Shown: positions 8,179 to 17,044, numbered from the stretch's first letter. The stretch is DNA of 64,000 nucleotides from JACVRX01 sp046726315 (GCA_046726315.1 JBKPAG010000007.1:1-64000), one strand, 5' to 3'. Translations and numbers: made by a program. The notes: a model not told the origin generated them from the letters alone.

Positions 8179-8811
8179 GTGGCGGCCGAGACTTCGCAGA
8201 CCCTCGACCGCGGTCTACGCCTGCTCACCCTGTTGGCCGAGGCCTTCGGGTCGGTCAGTGTCACCGAGGCGGCAACAACCCTCGGCGTGAGCCGCACGGT
8301 CGTCTATCGGCTCGCAGCGACCCTCGAGCAGCACGGGCTGGTTCGGCGCTCTGCCGACGGCCGGCTGGCACTGGGCTTCGCGGTCCTCGGCCTGGCCGCG
8401 AAGGTGCATCCGCTGCTCCGCCAAGCGGCACTGCCTGCCCTGCGAGCGCTCGCTGAGGACGTCGGTGCCACGGCGCACCTGACCGTGGCCGATGGCGGCG
8501 AGGCGCTGGCGGTCGCCGTCGTCGAGCCGAGTTGGACGTCCTTGCACGTCGCCTATCGGGTCGGATCCCGGCATGACCTGCGTCGTGGCGCCGCCGGGCG
8601 CGCAATCCTGGCCGGCCGCGCCGGAGACGTCTCCTACGTATCGAGCGAAGGCGAGCTGCAGCCCGGTGCATCCGGCGTCGCTGCGGCGGTGACCGGCGTG
8701 CCGAGCGTCGAGGCGAGCGTGGGAGTGGTCGCCCTGACCGGCCTCGATCCAGAGGGCGTGGGGCCACGAGTCATGCAGGCGGCAGCCGAAGTCGCTCGGC
8801 GGCTCAGGTAG
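8179..8811 (+). CDS. IclR family transcriptional regulator
   Basis: The 210-residue protein has an N-terminal winged helix (TLDRGLRLLTLLAE..VSVTEAATTLGVSRTVVYRLAATLEQHGLVRR, residues 6-55). An IclR-type effector domain follows (ALRALAEDVGATAHLTVADGGEALAVAVVEP..GSRHDLRRGAAGRAILAG). It is about 40 residues shorter than classical IclR proteins, with the end of the effector domain compressed. The effector is unknown. The homogentisate cluster begins less than 2 kb downstream, and IclR proteins often control aromatic catabolism, but no direct link is visible. The start is GTG 8179. Confidence 0.88.
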   Translation: MAAETSQTLDRGLRLLTLLAEAFGSVSVTEAATTLGVSRTVVYRLAATLEQHGLVRRSADGRLALGFAVLGLAAKVHPLLRQAALPALRALAEDVGATAHLTVADGGEALAVAVVEPSWTSLHVAYRVGSRHDLRRGAAGRAILAGRAGDVSYVSSEGELQPGASGVAAAVTGVPSVEASVGVVALTGLDPEGVGPRVMQAAAEVARRLR

Positions 8812-8838
8812 GGATTGGAGTCTGCGGGCGAGGCCCCT

Positions 8839-8898
8839 GCAGGTGGGGGTGTGCGGGGGCTTCGCCCCGCAGGTGGGGGTATGCGGGGGCTTCGCCCC
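8839..8898. repeat. two tandem 30-nt G/C hairpin units between convergent genes
   Basis: Units at 8839-8868 and 8869-8898 differ at one base. Each contains GCGGGGGC-TTC-GCCCC, able to fold into a short GC stem. They fill the gap between the converging IclR gene and the secreted-protein gene, so may end transcription on both strands. No T-tract is present. They belong with the palindromes at 4724 and 63616. Confidence 0.75.
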
Positions 8899-8904
8899 CG
8901 AAGG

Positions 8905-9369
8905 TCAGCCGATGGTGACGGTCACCGGCTCGGACTCGAGCGGCTCATCCCCAACCTGGCCCACGACCCGGAACCGGTTCTGCCCGGTGCGACCGGTGAC
9001 GACATACGTGCTGAACGTGCCGTTGTCGTCGGTAGTTACGGTGACGGGGTCGTCAGCGTCGGGGAAAGCGCCCCACTCACCACCGTCGAGGCTGCGCTCG
9101 ACGATCAGCTTAACCCCGCCGACCGGTGGCTCGAGCTGACCGGTCATGTCGATCTGCTCGCTCGGGCTGACGCTCGTTTGTTCCGCGGACAGGCTGATCG
9201 AGTTGGCGGGAGGGGTCTCCGTTGGGGCCGCGCTGGACGAGGCAGTTGGCGGTGAGGCAGCGCCGGCTCCGACGCCAAGACTGCCGACGATGGCCCCTCC
9301 ACCGAAACCGAATACGAGGGCGGCGACGAGAACGGCCGTGGCAGTGACGGGCGACGCGTGAGTGGACAT
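8905..9369 (-). CDS. secreted or membrane-anchored protein of unknown function
   Basis: The 154-residue protein has one N-terminal hydrophobic segment (about residues 10-38, Gly/Ala-rich). A Ser/Thr/Pro/Ala linker (39-56) leads to an extracytoplasmic beta-rich domain of about 95 residues (ISLSAEQTSVSPSEQIDMTGQLEPPVGGVKLIVERSL and so on, ending EPLESEPVTVTIG). The alternating strand pattern suggests an Ig-like or fibronectin-like fold. I do not recognise a named family. The gene is transcribed away from the Lrp gene start and ends at the palindromic repeats. Confidence 0.7.
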   Translation of the reverse strand: MSTHASPVTATAVLVAALVFGFGGGAIVGSLGVGAGAASPPTASSSAAPTETPPANSISLSAEQTSVSPSEQIDMTGQLEPPVGGVKLIVERSLDGGEWGAFPDADDPVTVTTDDNGTFSTYVVTGRTGQNRFRVVGQVGDEPLESEPVTVTIG

Positions 9370-9379
9370 CGCCGCCCAT

Positions 9380-9886
9380 TCAACCCGCTCGTACCGGCCG
9401 GCTGGCGGGTGGGTAGCGGCCCGTTGTGCCGGCTGCTGCCGCCACCAATGGCAGCACGCGAGGCCCGACCACGGTCGAAAGCGCGATCAGCGTCGAGGTG
9501 CGCACGATGTCGGCGTCACTGACCAGGTCATCGATGACACGCTGGAGGTCGTCGTTGTCGCGTGCGACGATCCGGCACAGCAAGTCACCTGGGCCGGTGA
9601 TCGTATGCACCTCGATCACCTCCGGAATGCGGGCGAGGTGCTTGGCGACCGATGCACGTCCGCCTTGGCTGATTTCGAGGGTCGCGAAGGCGGTCACCCG
9701 GTATCCCAAGGCGGCTGGGTCGATGCTCGGCGCGAGTGAGCGGACTACTCCGGTGGCGGTCAGCTTGTCCAGCCGCGCCTGCACGGTGCCCCGGGCGACA
9801 CCCAGCCGCCGCGACGCCTCCAGTATCCCGACTCGTGGCTCGTCGGTGAGCAGCTGCAGGATGCGTGCGTCGAGCTGGTCGACCAT
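9380..9886 (-). CDS. Lrp/AsnC family regulator, probable regulator of tyrosine catabolism
   Basis: The 168-residue protein has an AsnC-type helix-turn-helix (DQLDARILQLLTDEPRVGILEASRRLGVARGTVQARLDKLTATGVV). A RAM effector domain follows (AFATLEISQGGRASVAKHLARIPEVIEVHTITGPGDLLCRIVARDNDDLQRVIDDL). ATG 9884-9886 has GAGGAGG upstream; a longer open frame to 10015 lacks family sequence. It is divergent from hppD, which suggests it senses an aromatic amino acid and controls hppD and itself. A 7-bp inverted repeat in the intergenic gap is a candidate operator. Confidence 0.9.
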   Translation of the reverse strand: MVDQLDARILQLLTDEPRVGILEASRRLGVARGTVQARLDKLTATGVVRSLAPSIDPAALGYRVTAFATLEISQGGRASVAKHLARIPEVIEVHTITGPGDLLCRIVARDNDDLQRVIDDLVSDADIVRTSTLIALSTVVGPRVLPLVAAAAGTTGRYPPASRPVRAG

Positions 9887-9936
9887 CGCAGCCTCCTCGG
9901 CCTCAGACTGGTCAGGTTGACCAGCGATCCGGGTGT

Positions 9937-9961
9937 CATGGTGCTCAGAACGTACACCATG
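9937..9961. promoter_or_regulatory. inverted repeat between the Lrp gene and hppD
   Basis: CATGGTG (9937-9943) and CACCATG (9955-9961) are perfect inverted arms with an 11-nt spacer. They are centred in the divergent gap, the usual place for an autoregulated Lrp/AsnC operator. Binding is inferred from position only. Confidence 0.5.
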
Positions 9962-10062
9962 CTCAACAATACATACCCGCCTTGCCCAGCAACCTCGACG
10001 GAAGGCACAGTCCATCCACAGACTGCCGAGCGGCCGACGCTGCCGATCATGGGAGGCCAGCG

Positions 10063-11280
10063 GTGACCACAGACACGACCCCTGTCATTGGGCTCACGCC
10101 CGAGGAGCGCGACGCCGACCTCGACGTGGAGCAACTCAAGCAGCTCGTCGGGCTGGTGGAGTACGACCAGAGCCGGGATCCGTTCCCCGTCACCGCCATG
10201 GACGCGGTCGTGTTCGTGGTCGGCAATGCCACCCAGTCGACGCACTTCTACCAGTCGGCGTTCGGCATGGAGCTGGTGGCGTATGCCGGTCCCGAAACCG
10301 GCACCCGTGGCCACAAGTCATTCGTGCTCAAGAGCGGTTCGGCGCGCTTTGTCATCATGGGCGGCGTCGCACCGGACAGTCCGCTGTTGGATCATCACCG
10401 GCGACATGGCGACGGCGTCGTCGATCTGGCGTTAGAGGTGCCAGATGTCGACCGGTGCATCGCGCACGCACGGGAGCAGGGTGCAACGATCTTGGTCGAG
10501 CCGCACGATGAGTCCGATGAGAACGGCACGGTGCGGGTCGCGGCCATCGCCGCGTACGGAGACACGCGGCATACCCTGGTCGACCGCTCGCGCTACGACG
10601 GGCCATATCTGCCCGGGTACGTCGCCCGCGCTTCGACGTACCGCAAGCGGTCGGGCGCGCCGAAACGGCTGTTCCAGGCCGTCGACCACTGCGTCGGCAA
10701 TGTGGAGCTCGGCCGCATGGACGAGTGGGTGGCCTTCTACAACCGAGTCATGAACTTCGTCAACATGGCCGAGTTCATTGGGGACGACATCGCGACCGAT
10801 TACTCCGCGTTGATGTCCAAGGTGGTCGCCAACGGTAACCACCGGGTCAAGTTCCCGCTCAACGAGCCCGCGATCGCGAAGCGGAAGTCGCAGATCGACG
10901 AGTACCTCGAGTTCTACGGATCAGCAGGCTGTCAGCACATCGCCCTCGCGACCGGCGACATCCTGCGAGCCGTCGACGTCATGCGGGCCGAGGGAGTCGA
11001 GTTCCTCGACACCCCGGACACGTACTACGACGACCCGCAGCTGCGGGCGCGCATCGGAATGGTGCGGGTGCCGGTGGAGGAGCTGAAACAGCGCGGAATC
11101 CTGGTGGACCGTGACGAAGACGGCTACCTGCTGCAGATCTTCACCAAGCCCATCGGTGACCGCCCAACCGTGTTCTTCGAGTTGATCGAGCGACACGGGT
11201 CGTTGGGCTTCGGGAAGGGCAACTTCAGGGCCCTGTTCGAGTCCATCGAGCGTGAGCAGGAGCTGCGCGGCAACTTGTGA
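10063..11280 (+). CDS. hppD: 4-hydroxyphenylpyruvate dioxygenase
   Basis: The 405-residue enzyme converts 4-hydroxyphenylpyruvate to homogentisate with O2 and Fe(II), step two of tyrosine degradation. It has two VOC domains. The iron ligands lie in VDHCVGNVE (His), CQHIALATGD (His) and VFFELIERHG (Glu), with the C-terminal gate helix FGKGNFRALFESIEREQ. GTG 10063 is chosen because GGGAGG lies 6 nt upstream and the N-terminus then matches the family. The same frame is open further upstream but reads unrelated sequence. The FAD oxidase gene follows after 55 bases. Confidence 0.96.
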   Translation: MTTDTTPVIGLTPEERDADLDVEQLKQLVGLVEYDQSRDPFPVTAMDAVVFVVGNATQSTHFYQSAFGMELVAYAGPETGTRGHKSFVLKSGSARFVIMGGVAPDSPLLDHHRRHGDGVVDLALEVPDVDRCIAHAREQGATILVEPHDESDENGTVRVAAIAAYGDTRHTLVDRSRYDGPYLPGYVARASTYRKRSGAPKRLFQAVDHCVGNVELGRMDEWVAFYNRVMNFVNMAEFIGDDIATDYSALMSKVVANGNHRVKFPLNEPAIAKRKSQIDEYLEFYGSAGCQHIALATGDILRAVDVMRAEGVEFLDTPDTYYDDPQLRARIGMVRVPVEELKQRGILVDRDEDGYLLQIFTKPIGDRPTVFFELIERHGSLGFGKGNFRALFESIEREQELRGNL

Positions 11281-11335
11281 CCAGCGAGCGGGCGCCAGAC
11301 TGGCCCTGCCGCCTTGGCGGACTTACCGTGCAGGC

Positions 11336-12709
11336 ATGGGTCTGGGTTTGCTTGCCGAACTGCGGGCAGGCCTCCCGGCCGAGGTCGTCGTCGACGATCC
11401 GGACCGGATGGAGTCTTACCGCTACGACCGGGCGCTGTTCTGCCCGGCCGGGATGCCGGCGGGCGTGGTCGTAGCCCGGGAGCGCAAGCACGTCGAGCAC
11501 ACCCTGCGAACCGCGTCGCGCCTGCGGGTACCGGTTGTGGCGCAGGGCGCTCGCAGTGGCCTGTCCGGTGCCGCCAATGCGGTCGAGGGCGGCATTGTCC
11601 TGTCACTCGAGCGGATGGACCGGATCGTGGAGATCGACGTCGCCAACCGGATTGCGGTCGTCGAGCCGGGCGTCTACAACGCCACGTTCTCGCGAGCGGT
11701 CGCGGAGCACGGCCTGTTCTACCCGCCCGACCCGTCGAGTTGGGAGTTCTGTTCCATGGGCGGGAACCTGGCGACCAACTCCGGTGGGCTGTGCTGCGTC
11801 AAGTACGGGGTGACCACGGACTATGTGCGCGGTCTGGAGGTGGTGCTCGCGTCGGGTGAAGTCCTGACCACCGGCCGGCGCACCGTCAAAGGTGTCGCCG
11901 GCTACGACCTCACCAAACTGTTCGTCGGCAGCGAGGGAACTCTCGGGGTGATCACCCAGGCGACTCTGGCGTTGCGTCCCGAGAACGAGCGGCCACGAAC
12001 GGTCGCGGCTCTGTTCGACTCACCGGCTGCCGCGGCGCGCGCCGTCGCTGCTGTCGTCGCCGCCGGGCACGTCCCGAGCCTGCTCGAGATCATGGATGCG
12101 GTATGTATCCGAGCCGTCGAAAAGTGGAAACGAATGGACCTGCCTGCCGATGCCGGCGCGATGTTGCTCGCTCAATCCGACAGCGGCCCTGCTGCGGCTG
12201 CCGAGATCGCGGCCATGGCGAACCTGTTCCGGAACGCGGGCGCCACTGACGTGGTCGAGGCGGAGGACCCGGCCGAGGGCGAGCTGCTGCTCGAAGCACG
12301 CCGTGTGGTCCTCCTTGCGTTGGAACGGCTCGGCACGACGCTGATCGACGACGTCTGCGTTCCGTTGTCCCGCCTCGCTGACCTGTTCGACGGAGTGGAG
12401 AAGATTGCCGCGTCGTCGGAAGTACTGATCGGTGTCGTCGGTCACGCAGGCGACGGCAACATGCACCCGACCGTCGTCTTCGACGCAGGCGACGCCGAGC
12501 AGGCCCGCCGGGCGCGGCAGGCGTTCGGAGCGGTGATGGATCTCGGCCTGGAGCTGGGTGGGACCATCACCGGCGAGCATGGAGTAGGAGTTCTCAAGAA
12601 GGAGTGGCTTGAAAGGGAGCTCGGGCCAGTGGGTCTGCGCCTGCACCGGGAGATCAAGCGCGTCCTCGACCCGATGGGCATCCTCAATCCCGGCAAGGTC
12701 TTCGACTGA
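11336..12709 (+). CDS. FAD-linked oxidase, GlcD / D-lactate dehydrogenase-like
   Basis: The 457-residue flavoprotein has the PCMH FAD-binding domain (VPVVAQGARSGLSGAANAVEGGIVLSLERMDRI; NLATNSGGLCCVKYGVTTDYVRGLEVVLASGE; GSEGTLGVITQATLAL). A C-terminal catalytic domain follows (VVGHAGDGNMHPTVVFDAGD, ITGEHGVGVLKKEWLERELG, LDPMGILNPGKVFD). It resembles glycolate oxidase subunit D and bacterial D-2-hydroxyacid dehydrogenases. Placement behind hppD suggests a role on an aromatic 2-hydroxyacid such as 4-hydroxyphenyllactate, which would feed HPPD; that is inference. ATG 11336 fits the family start. Confidence 0.88.
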   Translation: MGLGLLAELRAGLPAEVVVDDPDRMESYRYDRALFCPAGMPAGVVVARERKHVEHTLRTASRLRVPVVAQGARSGLSGAANAVEGGIVLSLERMDRIVEIDVANRIAVVEPGVYNATFSRAVAEHGLFYPPDPSSWEFCSMGGNLATNSGGLCCVKYGVTTDYVRGLEVVLASGEVLTTGRRTVKGVAGYDLTKLFVGSEGTLGVITQATLALRPENERPRTVAALFDSPAAAARAVAAVVAAGHVPSLLEIMDAVCIRAVEKWKRMDLPADAGAMLLAQSDSGPAAAAEIAAMANLFRNAGATDVVEAEDPAEGELLLEARRVVLLALERLGTTLIDDVCVPLSRLADLFDGVEKIAASSEVLIGVVGHAGDGNMHPTVVFDAGDAEQARRARQAFGAVMDLGLELGGTITGEHGVGVLKKEWLERELGPVGLRLHREIKRVLDPMGILNPGKVFD

Positions 12710-12773
12710 GGCCGGGATCCGCCCGCCCGCGTGCATCTGCTGCCGAGCGTCGCGTCCATCCGCTGCCGAGTTG

Positions 12774-13991
12774 TCAGGCCGGACAGGTCGCCGGAACCAC
12801 AGTCCCCGTCACCTCGCCGAAGCCGATCCGGCTGCCGTTTGCGCCCGGCGCTGTGGCCGAGATCGTGACCGTGTCACCGTCGGCCAGAAAAGCGCGACTG
12901 GAGCCGTCGGCGAACACGACGGGTTCCGAGCCGTTCCAGGTCAACTCCAAGAACGAGCCGCGCTGATCCCGCTTCGGCCCGCTGACCGTTCCCGATGCAT
13001 ACAGATCGCCGGTCCGCACAGATGCACCATTGGCTGTCAGATGGGCAAGTTGTTGCGCTGCCGTCCAGTACATCAGCGCAAACGGTGGCCGCGAGACCGT
13101 CGTCCCGTTCCAGGACACCTCCAGATCGATTTCGAGCCCCCCGGGTTCGTCACCGTCCAGCAGGTAGTCGGCGGGCTCGGGGTCGCGGGACGGTGGCTCG
13201 ACCCGTGCGTCTGACAGCGCCGCGAGTGGCACGACCCACGACGAGATCGACGTCGCAAACGACTTGCCGAGAAACGGCCCCAGCGGCACATATTCAAAAG
13301 CCTGAATGTCCCGCGCCGACCAATCGTTGACCAAGACGACGCCGAAGACGTGGTCTGCGAACTTCTCGACCGGCACCGGATGCCCCATCCTTGATGGCAC
13401 GCCGACAACGAAGCCGACCTCGGCCTCTATGTCGAGCTTGGCTGACGGGCCGTAGGTCGGCGTATCGCCGTCGATACGCACACCGCAAGGCCGCGTGATG
13501 GCCGTCCCAGACGGAACAACGGTTCCCGCACGTCCGTGGTAACCGATCGGCAGGTGCCGCCACGCTCGCGGCAGCGCAGGTGAGCCCGGCCGGAGGATTG
13601 TTCCGACGTTCTCAGCATGGTGCTGCGACGCATAGAAATCGACGAAGTCGGCCACCTCGAACGGCATATGCAGGCGGACATCCGGCAGCGCGACGAGGTG
13701 GGATTCCACCAAGGCGCGGTGCGGTTCCTCAGTGAGTAGCTCGCGCAGCCATCCGCGTACTGCTGCCCAGGCGCGTGGCCCTGCGGACAAGAACGGGTTA
13801 AGGCTGGCTTGGGCGAAAACGTGCGCGCCGTCGAGATTCTGCTCGGCGGCGAGTGGTGCCAGATCGAGCACGTATTCCCCGATAGCGACACCGACACGGG
13901 CGTCCTCGTCGCGGACGGAGAAGATGCCGTAAGGCAGCGTGTCGACGCCGAACGATGATCGCTCGGAGACCGGAATCCAACTCGTTGCCAC
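12774..13991 (-). CDS. fahA: fumarylacetoacetase
   Basis: The 405-residue hydrolase splits fumarylacetoacetate into fumarate and acetoacetate, the last step of homogentisate degradation. It has the N-terminal SH3-like domain (FGVDTLPYGIFSVRDEDARVGVAIGEYVLDL) and the FAH barrel. Visible motifs are FVDFYASQHHAENVG (catalytic His region), LPIGYHGRAGTVVPSGT, LDIEAEVGFVVG and VLVNDWSARDIQAFEYVPLGPFLGKSF, which hold the metal ligands and catalytic Lys. It lies one base downstream of the 280-residue unknown gene on the same strand, so the two are surely one operon. Confidence 0.96.
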   Translation of the reverse strand: MATSWIPVSERSSFGVDTLPYGIFSVRDEDARVGVAIGEYVLDLAPLAAEQNLDGAHVFAQASLNPFLSAGPRAWAAVRGWLRELLTEEPHRALVESHLVALPDVRLHMPFEVADFVDFYASQHHAENVGTILRPGSPALPRAWRHLPIGYHGRAGTVVPSGTAITRPCGVRIDGDTPTYGPSAKLDIEAEVGFVVGVPSRMGHPVPVEKFADHVFGVVLVNDWSARDIQAFEYVPLGPFLGKSFATSISSWVVPLAALSDARVEPPSRDPEPADYLLDGDEPGGLEIDLEVSWNGTTVSRPPFALMYWTAAQQLAHLTANGASVRTGDLYASGTVSGPKRDQRGSFLELTWNGSEPVVFADGSSRAFLADGDTVTISATAPGANGSRIGFGEVTGTVVPATCPA

Positions 13992-13992
13992 A

Positions 13993-14835
13993 TCACTCCT
14001 GTATCAGATCCAGCGCGATCAAGTCCTTGAGCGGCTCGTGCACGCTGCACGACCCGAACGAGGTGAACCACCGGCGCACCTGCGTGGCGCGTCGATCGTC
14101 GAGACTCCGGAGTCGGGTCGCCAACGTAACGCCATCTCGGTCATCGAGCACAGCGGCGGCCGTCCGTACGTCACCGCCGTCCAGGCAGGTGGCGACGGTC
14201 GCCAGGATGTTCAGGAATCCGTGCTGCTCCGAGCCGTCAGCGGCAGAGTGTCGGACACCGCGATGCAACCCGGCCGTGCACTTGAACGGAATCCCGAGGT
14301 CGAGACAGGCGACGACGAACTCAGCGACCGTGGCCCCGTCGGGGACCGCGCCGGCGGTGGTGCCGCCCGTGCGGAGCTTCGCCCGGTATCCGGATTCGGC
14401 TATCACCTCGAGTGCGGCGCGCCAACCCGGGGCACGGGCAGGTTCGAGGTATGCGGGTTCATCGTCGTCCGGCCCACCCAGCGCGGCGTCCAGCACCGAG
14501 ATCGCCCGACGGGCCGAATCGGCGGGAGCCTCCGGCGGCAATGAGATCTCGACCCCGCGTAGGGCCATGCGGTCGTCGGACGCCATCGCGTCTACGGCGG
14601 GACCGATTCCGCCGACGCCGGTGTCGATGACCAACCTGACGGCAATCGGCACCTCGACCTGTGCGGCCAATTCGTCCAACCGAGAGGCCGGGCAGAGAAA
14701 GGGACCTACCACCGGCGCATACCACGCCTCCCGGTGGCGTCCGTGGTCTTGAACCGCGACCGGCATGGAGGCGTTTCCGGGCGGAAACAACGCGGCGTCA
14801 TCGATCAGTCCGGCGAACAGGGCAGCGGTTGACAC
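13993..14835 (-). CDS. uncharacterised protein of the homogentisate operon
   Basis: I do not recognise a named function for this 280-residue soluble protein. Conserved-looking segments are DDAALFPPGNASM at the start, LRTGGTTAGAVPDGATVAEF, IPFKCTAGLHRGVRH with HGFLNILATVATC, and FTSFGSCSVHEPLKDL at the end. The alternating strands with K-x-R-T-G-G and F-K-C-T-A-G-L-H would suit a TIM-barrel enzyme with a basic active site. It is co-transcribed with fahA and divergent from hmgA. The pathway also needs maleylacetoacetate isomerase, and no glutathione- or mycothiol-dependent isomerase is encoded here, so this is the obvious candidate. That assignment is inference. Confidence 0.75.
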   Translation of the reverse strand: MSTAALFAGLIDDAALFPPGNASMPVAVQDHGRHREAWYAPVVGPFLCPASRLDELAAQVEVPIAVRLVIDTGVGGIGPAVDAMASDDRMALRGVEISLPPEAPADSARRAISVLDAALGGPDDDEPAYLEPARAPGWRAALEVIAESGYRAKLRTGGTTAGAVPDGATVAEFVVACLDLGIPFKCTAGLHRGVRHSAADGSEQHGFLNILATVATCLDGGDVRTAAAVLDDRDGVTLATRLRSLDDRRATQVRRWFTSFGSCSVHEPLKDLIALDLIQE

Positions 14836-14907
14836 GCTCGGGACTGTAACGCATCGTCGTCATGAGCGATCACGAGCGTCCGACTATCGAACGCGTGGAG
14901 GACAGTC

Positions 14908-16113
14908 ATGGCCTACTACCGGCGCGTCGGCATGGTGCCGCCGAAACGGCACACCCAGTTCCGCCGAGCTGATGGCCGGCTCTATTACGAGGAGCTGATG
15001 GGCGAGGAGGGGTTCTCCTCGGACTCGTCGCTGCTCTATCACCTCGGGGTTCCGTCAGCCATCGTCGATTCGCGGGCATGGGAGCTGCCCGACCTACAAA
15101 CGGTTCCCAATCATCCGCTGACACCCCGGCACCTGCGGTTGCACGACCTGTTCCTGGGCAACGAATGGAAGTCGCAGGATGTTGTGACTGGCCGACGGCT
15201 TGTTCTCGGAAACGGGGACGTGCGCATCTCTTATGTCGTGGCGGGTGAGTCCTCGCCGCTGTATCGCAACGCGATTGGCGATGAGTGCGTCTATGTGGAA
15301 GCCGGTTCAGCAACCGTCGAGACGATGTTTGGCGTCCTGACCGCCCGGCAGGGCGATTACGTGGTCGTGCCTCGGGCGACTGTGCACCGGTGGCTTCCGA
15401 CCGGGGAAGAGCCGGTGCGGGCCTATTGCATCGAAGCAAACTCCCACATCACCCCGCCGAAGCGGTATCTGTCACGGTTCGGACAGCTGCTCGAGCACTC
15501 GCCCTACTGTGAGCGCGATCTGCATGGACCCGCCGAACCACTGCTCGTCGAACTCGGCGATGTCGAGGTCTACACCAAACACCGCGGGCACGGGCCGTCC
15601 GGGCTGGTCGGCAGCGTGGTGGTCTATCCCACTCACCCGTTCGACGTCGTCGGTTGGGACGGGTGCCTGTACCCCTACACCTTCAATGTCTCCGACTATG
15701 AGCCGATCACTGGGCGCGTTCACCAGCCGCCGCCGGTGCACCAGGTTTTCGAGGGCTACAACTTCGTCGTCTGCAACTTCGTGCCGCGCAAGGTCGACTA
15801 CCACCCGCTTGCTGTGCCGGTGCCCTACTACCACTCCAATGTCGACAGCGACGAGGTCATGTTCTACTGCGAGGGCGATTACGAAGCTCGCAAGGGCTCG
15901 GGCATCGGGCGGGGCTCCATCTCGCTGCACCCCGGTGGGCACAGCCACGGACCCCAGCCCGCAGCTATCGAGGAGGCGCTCGGCAAGGAGTACTTCGACG
16001 AGCTCGCGGTCATGGTCGACACCTTCCGCCCGCTGGAACTCGGCGAGGCTGGGGTGGAGTGCGATGACGGCGTCTACGCATGGTCATGGAGCGGACGCGG
16101 CCCGCAGGCCTGA
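14908..16113 (+). CDS. hmgA: homogentisate 1,2-dioxygenase
   Basis: The 401-residue cupin-fold enzyme opens the ring of homogentisate to give 4-maleylacetoacetate, using Fe(II) and O2. Family landmarks are YRNAIGDECVYVEAGSA, DYVVVPRATVHRW, GWDGCLYPYTFNVSDYEPITGRVHQPPPVHQVFEG and the metal site YYHSNVDSDEVMFYCEG (His, Glu) with HPGGHSHGP (His). Length fits the shorter actinobacterial form rather than the 430-440 residue human type. ATG 14908 has GTGGAGGA upstream. It is divergent from the unknown-fahA operon, with a 72-nt shared control region. Confidence 0.95.
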   Translation: MAYYRRVGMVPPKRHTQFRRADGRLYYEELMGEEGFSSDSSLLYHLGVPSAIVDSRAWELPDLQTVPNHPLTPRHLRLHDLFLGNEWKSQDVVTGRRLVLGNGDVRISYVVAGESSPLYRNAIGDECVYVEAGSATVETMFGVLTARQGDYVVVPRATVHRWLPTGEEPVRAYCIEANSHITPPKRYLSRFGQLLEHSPYCERDLHGPAEPLLVELGDVEVYTKHRGHGPSGLVGSVVVYPTHPFDVVGWDGCLYPYTFNVSDYEPITGRVHQPPPVHQVFEGYNFVVCNFVPRKVDYHPLAVPVPYYHSNVDSDEVMFYCEGDYEARKGSGIGRGSISLHPGGHSHGPQPAAIEEALGKEYFDELAVMVDTFRPLELGEAGVECDDGVYAWSWSGRGPQA

Positions 16114-16136
16114 GCGTCCCATCACGCTGAAAACGG

Positions 16137-16162
16137 AAAAAGGGGGCGCAAGGTGCGTCCCC
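16137..16162 (-). terminator. rho-independent terminator of the small membrane protein gene
   Basis: On the minus strand a 9-bp stem (GGGGACGCA and TGCGCCCCC, one G-T pair) with a 3-nt loop is followed by TTTTT at 16141-16137. It starts 15 bases after the stop of the small gene and lies tail-to-tail with hmgA, which may also use it. Confidence 0.75.
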
Positions 16163-16176
16163 GAGTTCAGCCGTCC

Positions 16177-16329
16177 CTACACGCTGGCGCGGCCTCGGCC
16201 GACGAACGAGAGCACCAGACCGACGACGAGAACGATGACACCGATCCAGATCAGCGCCGAACCGACGCCGGCGAAGCCCAGAATCGCCAACACCACGCCA
16301 GCGATGATCAACAGCAACCAGAGAGCCAC
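16177..16329 (-). CDS. small hydrophobic membrane protein, 50 residues
   Basis: The frame starts at GTG 16327-16329, with GGAGG 5 nt upstream (plus 16335-16339). It reads MALWLLLIIAGVVLAILG, then a short loop, then SALIWIGVIVLVVGLVLSF and GRGRASV at the end. That is two membrane helices and a basic tail, like the small hydrophobic proteins common in Actinomycetes; their role is unknown. A good terminator follows, which supports it as a real, separately transcribed gene. Confidence 0.75.
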   Translation of the reverse strand: MALWLLLIIAGVVLAILGFAGVGSALIWIGVIVLVVGLVLSFVGRGRASV

Positions 16330-16447
16330 TGTGTCCTCCACCTTCTCTGTGGCGGGCCCCCCGAAACCCGCGTCCGACGATCATCTGGTGCCCGCTTGGC
16401 GGTTCCGTCAAACCTGGGCCCGGCTTCGGGACCCGCGCAGGTGACCG

Positions 16448-17044
16448 CTAGCCGTGCAGCACGGGGTCGCCCTCGAGGACGACGCCTGCGTTGCGCATTT
16501 CCCGAACCGCGGACTCCGTCGTGGGTCGGGCAACGCCGGCCGTCATGGGCAGCAGCACCCTGGTCGCGAAACCCGCGGCGACCGCGTCGAGCGCGGTGGC
16601 GCGCACGCAGTGGTCTGTCGCGATGCCGACGATGTCGACCGACGTCACCGAGTGTTGCCGGAGCCAGTCGGCGAGTGGCACATCATCGTGCGACTTGCCC
16701 TCGAACCCCGAATAGGCCGCCGCGTATGCGCCTTTGTCGAAGACGGCGTCGAACGGCTGCGGGTCCAGATTGGGGTGGAACGCGGCGCCCACGGTTCCAA
16801 TCACACAGTGCGGCGGCCAACTGTTGACATAGTCGGGGTTCGCGGAGAAGTGCTCGCCCGGCTCGACATGGTGGTCACGAGTGGCGACGACGTGGTCATA
16901 CTCGCGTTCTTCCGGGTCGGCGTCCTGTAAGCGGCGCAGCACCGCGGCGATCGAGAACGCGACATCAGCGCCGCCGGCGACCGGCAGGCTGCCGCCCTCG
17001 CAGAAGTCGTTCTGCACATCCACGACGATCAGCGCCCGACTCAT
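16448..17044 (-). CDS. pncA: nicotinamidase
   Basis: The 198-residue isochorismatase-fold amidase converts nicotinamide to nicotinate and ammonia for NAD salvage. The catalytic triad is visible as Asp9 (LIVVDVQNDFCEGGSL), Lys104 (AVFDKGAYAAAYSGFEG) and Cys146 (GIATDHCVRATALDA). TRDHHVEPGEHF carries the metal-binding Asp and His residues. Its start overlaps the stop of the nicotinate phosphoribosyltransferase gene upstream on the same strand (ATGA at 17041-17044), so the two consecutive salvage enzymes are translationally coupled. Confidence 0.95.
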   Translation of the reverse strand: MSRALIVVDVQNDFCEGGSLPVAGGADVAFSIAAVLRRLQDADPEEREYDHVVATRDHHVEPGEHFSANPDYVNSWPPHCVIGTVGAAFHPNLDPQPFDAVFDKGAYAAAYSGFEGKSHDDVPLADWLRQHSVTSVDIVGIATDHCVRATALDAVAAGFATRVLLPMTAGVARPTTESAVREMRNAGVVLEGDPVLHG

